Origin: Fasciola hepatica
Lineage: Eukaryota > Platyhelminthes > Trematoda > Plagiorchiida > Fasciolidae
NCBI GenBank assembly: GCA_948099385.1
Contig: CANUEZ040000020.1
Coordinates: 6,170,501 to 6,234,500, forward strand
DNA: 64,000 nucleotides
Reading direction: 5' to 3'
Shown here: piece by piece, positions 63,001 to 64,000 of the stretch
How the letters are laid out: each line of letters starts with the position of its first letter
Numbering within the stretch: position 1 is the stretch's first letter
Program-made: the position numbers and the translations under genes
Notes under the pieces: generated by a model
Seen by the model: only the letters and a program-made list of their open reading frames with translations
Databases searched by the model: none
What the model was told of the DNA's origin: nothing

Positions 63001-63084
63001 ACCTTTCAATGGTGAGTTGGGCGGTGAAGTTGCATGATGAATCAGATTATGCAAATCTAATCTCCTACTACTCAGTTGCACACA
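62879..63084. repeat. Imperfect inverted repeat formed by two SINE halves
   Basis: The arm 62879-62956 and the reverse complement of 63004-63084 align over about 80 bases with roughly four in five positions matching by eye. They are separated by about 47 bases. A transcript across it could fold into a long hairpin. The arms are explained by oppositely oriented SINE copies, so no separate element is needed. Confidence 0.65.
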
Positions 63085-63085
63085 A
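63003..63085 (+). mobile_element. SINE family C, truncated copy in opposite orientation
   Basis: The + strand reads TTCAATGGTGAGTTGG, then GTGAAGTTGCATGATGAATC, then ATGCAAATCTAATCTCC and CTCAGTTGCACACA. These are the same blocks found on the - strand of the two neighbouring family C copies. Only the 3' half is present. It lies head-to-head with the 62701-63000 copy. Confidence 0.65.
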
Positions 63086-63089
63086 TATG

Positions 63090-63880
63090 ATGTCTTTTAC
63101 TAAAATATCCCCTTATCTACTTCCTTATCCTTGCTTTAGTGTCCATAGACTGTTCGGCTTCAAGTGTATGATAGGTCCCGGTTACTCACTTCTGATCAGA
63201 AACGGAATTGGTGAACTCAGTTTAAGCATATGCCGAGTAGAGAAAAAGGATAAAACCAACTTTTGGTTCTGTCTAAATCGTGTTCAATACACATACAAGC
63301 ATTCAAAAAGGGATGTGATCTTAGGACATGTGCAATGATTTTCTTCATTCTGCCCCTTACATTTATCACTGTTCACTTTACGTGATTTGTCCAGAGAACA
63401 GTGGATATTCAGAAACAAAAAAGTTTGAGTTTTTCTTCAATAATGAAACGGCTCACGAATTTTCTCTTTTACAAATTGCTCTACACCCACACGTATCTTA
63501 AAGTCAGACACATTGAGCATCTGCAGGTCTAACGGCTGGCTGGTATCCTCCTGCAAACCGAAAGTGTGTACAACGCCTTGGTATGTGTATGTCTACGCAC
63601 AAACGTGTATCAGCTTTAGAAATCGTGTCACGAAAATCGACTTGTTCTCTATAGAACACATGTTAAACTTGTTCCGCAATCAAAACAGTTATGGTTTATA
63701 CACGAGAAAGAGGCTATAATTATAAGGTAAAGCAGCGACCGTAGTGGAATGTACGAGCAAAATTCTCATCAAAACAGTGGGTTTTTCATTGGAACAGTTC
63801 AGTTATTCACTGCCAGCTCTTACGACGAGATCGATTTAGTTTTAGAATTATCATAGCTGTCCTAATATTCAGTCTGGTAC
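63090..63880. other. No supported feature
   Basis: A frame of 116 codons (62988-63338) begins inside the SINE copy and is therefore unlikely to be a gene. Confidence 0.55.
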
Positions 63881-63881
63881 G

Positions 63882-63958
63882 ATCGTATTCGAACCGCGAG
63901 GCCTCAAACAAGCAGGGTGAAAGTAATGCTACTTGTCACTTAACTTTGCCGCTCGTTG
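63882..63958 (-). ncRNA. tRNA-like unit, probable SINE head, at window edge
   Basis: On the - strand, GAGCGGCAAAGTTAAGTG resembles the A box of long-variable-arm tRNAs. GCGGTTCGAATACG contains an almost perfect B box, and the T stem pairs at about four of five positions. The unit is longer than a standard tRNA between boxes. It is either a diverged class II tRNA relic or a SINE head. Confidence 0.5.
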
Positions 63959-64000
63959 GTGGAGTCCACCTGTTTAGCTCCATTTCGCTAATCGATGAAA

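Noticed and set aside
62988..63338. 116-codon + strand frame
   Set aside because: It starts inside a SINE copy and runs into unique AT-rich DNA without splice or family support, so it is most likely a chance frame.
63513..63719. Open frame of 68 codons near the window end
   Set aside because: Short, with no splice signals, no coding bias and no recognised family; compatible with chance.
1..64000. Possible prokaryotic or viral origin of the window
   Set aside because: No dense gene array, no long frames, no ribosome binding sites, no capsid, polymerase or integrase genes; tRNA-derived SINEs and a LINE point to a metazoan nuclear genome.

Overview
The window looks like gene-poor nuclear DNA of a metazoan. 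A flatworm of the trematode type is my best guess, held at moderate confidence. The base composition is AT-rich. None of the long open frames forms a bacterial-style gene array, and no frame exceeds about 143 codons, which is roughly what chance gives in 64 kb of such DNA. There are no operons, ribosome binding sites, CRISPR arrays or prokaryotic mobile elements. The content that can be supported is repeat-derived: one decayed non-LTR retrotransposon (LINE), several families of tRNA-derived short interspersed elements (SINEs), and a few microsatellites. The flatworm guess rests on this repeat mixture and on the general look of the LINE. No host gene was recognised that would fix the taxon.

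Layout. From 1 to about 20 kb I see mostly featureless AT-rich sequence, with a C-rich strand-asymmetric tract at 9.0 kb, a (GA)n run at 18.5 kb and a possible small 5' exon at 17.9 kb. From 20 to 36 kb there are tRNA-like SINE pieces at 20.3, 23.8, 27.4, 31.1, 33.2 and 35.1 kb, a (TA)n tract at 31.04 kb, and the best candidate host exon of the window: a possible terminal exon with a poly(A) signal at 31.33-31.49 kb. From 36 to 46 kb there are only weak coding candidates on either strand (36.5, 37.4, 41.8, 43.2 and 45.2 kb). At 48 kb two SINE copies of one family face each other. At 51.05 kb lies the partner of the 31.1 kb repeat. At 53.7-54.7 kb and 55.7-56.1 kb there are stop-poor stretches of unknown meaning.

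The clearest element is at 57.5-60.4 kb on the + strand: a 5'-truncated, frameshifted CR1/jockey-type LINE with recognisable endonuclease and reverse transcriptase motifs and a short (AACTG)n tail. The window ends with a composite SINE cluster at 62.5-63.1 kb, which contains an imperfect inverted repeat with arms of about 80 bp, and with another tRNA-like unit at 63.9 kb.

How the parts relate: SINEs depend on LINE-encoded reverse transcriptase for mobility, and the one LINE seen here is too broken to supply it, so everything mobile in this window is a fossil or was driven from elsewhere. Host-gene exons are listed only as hypotheses. I found no new biological system that I could defend; the most informative anomalies are the nested and inverted SINE arrangements and the few splice-flanked open segments.
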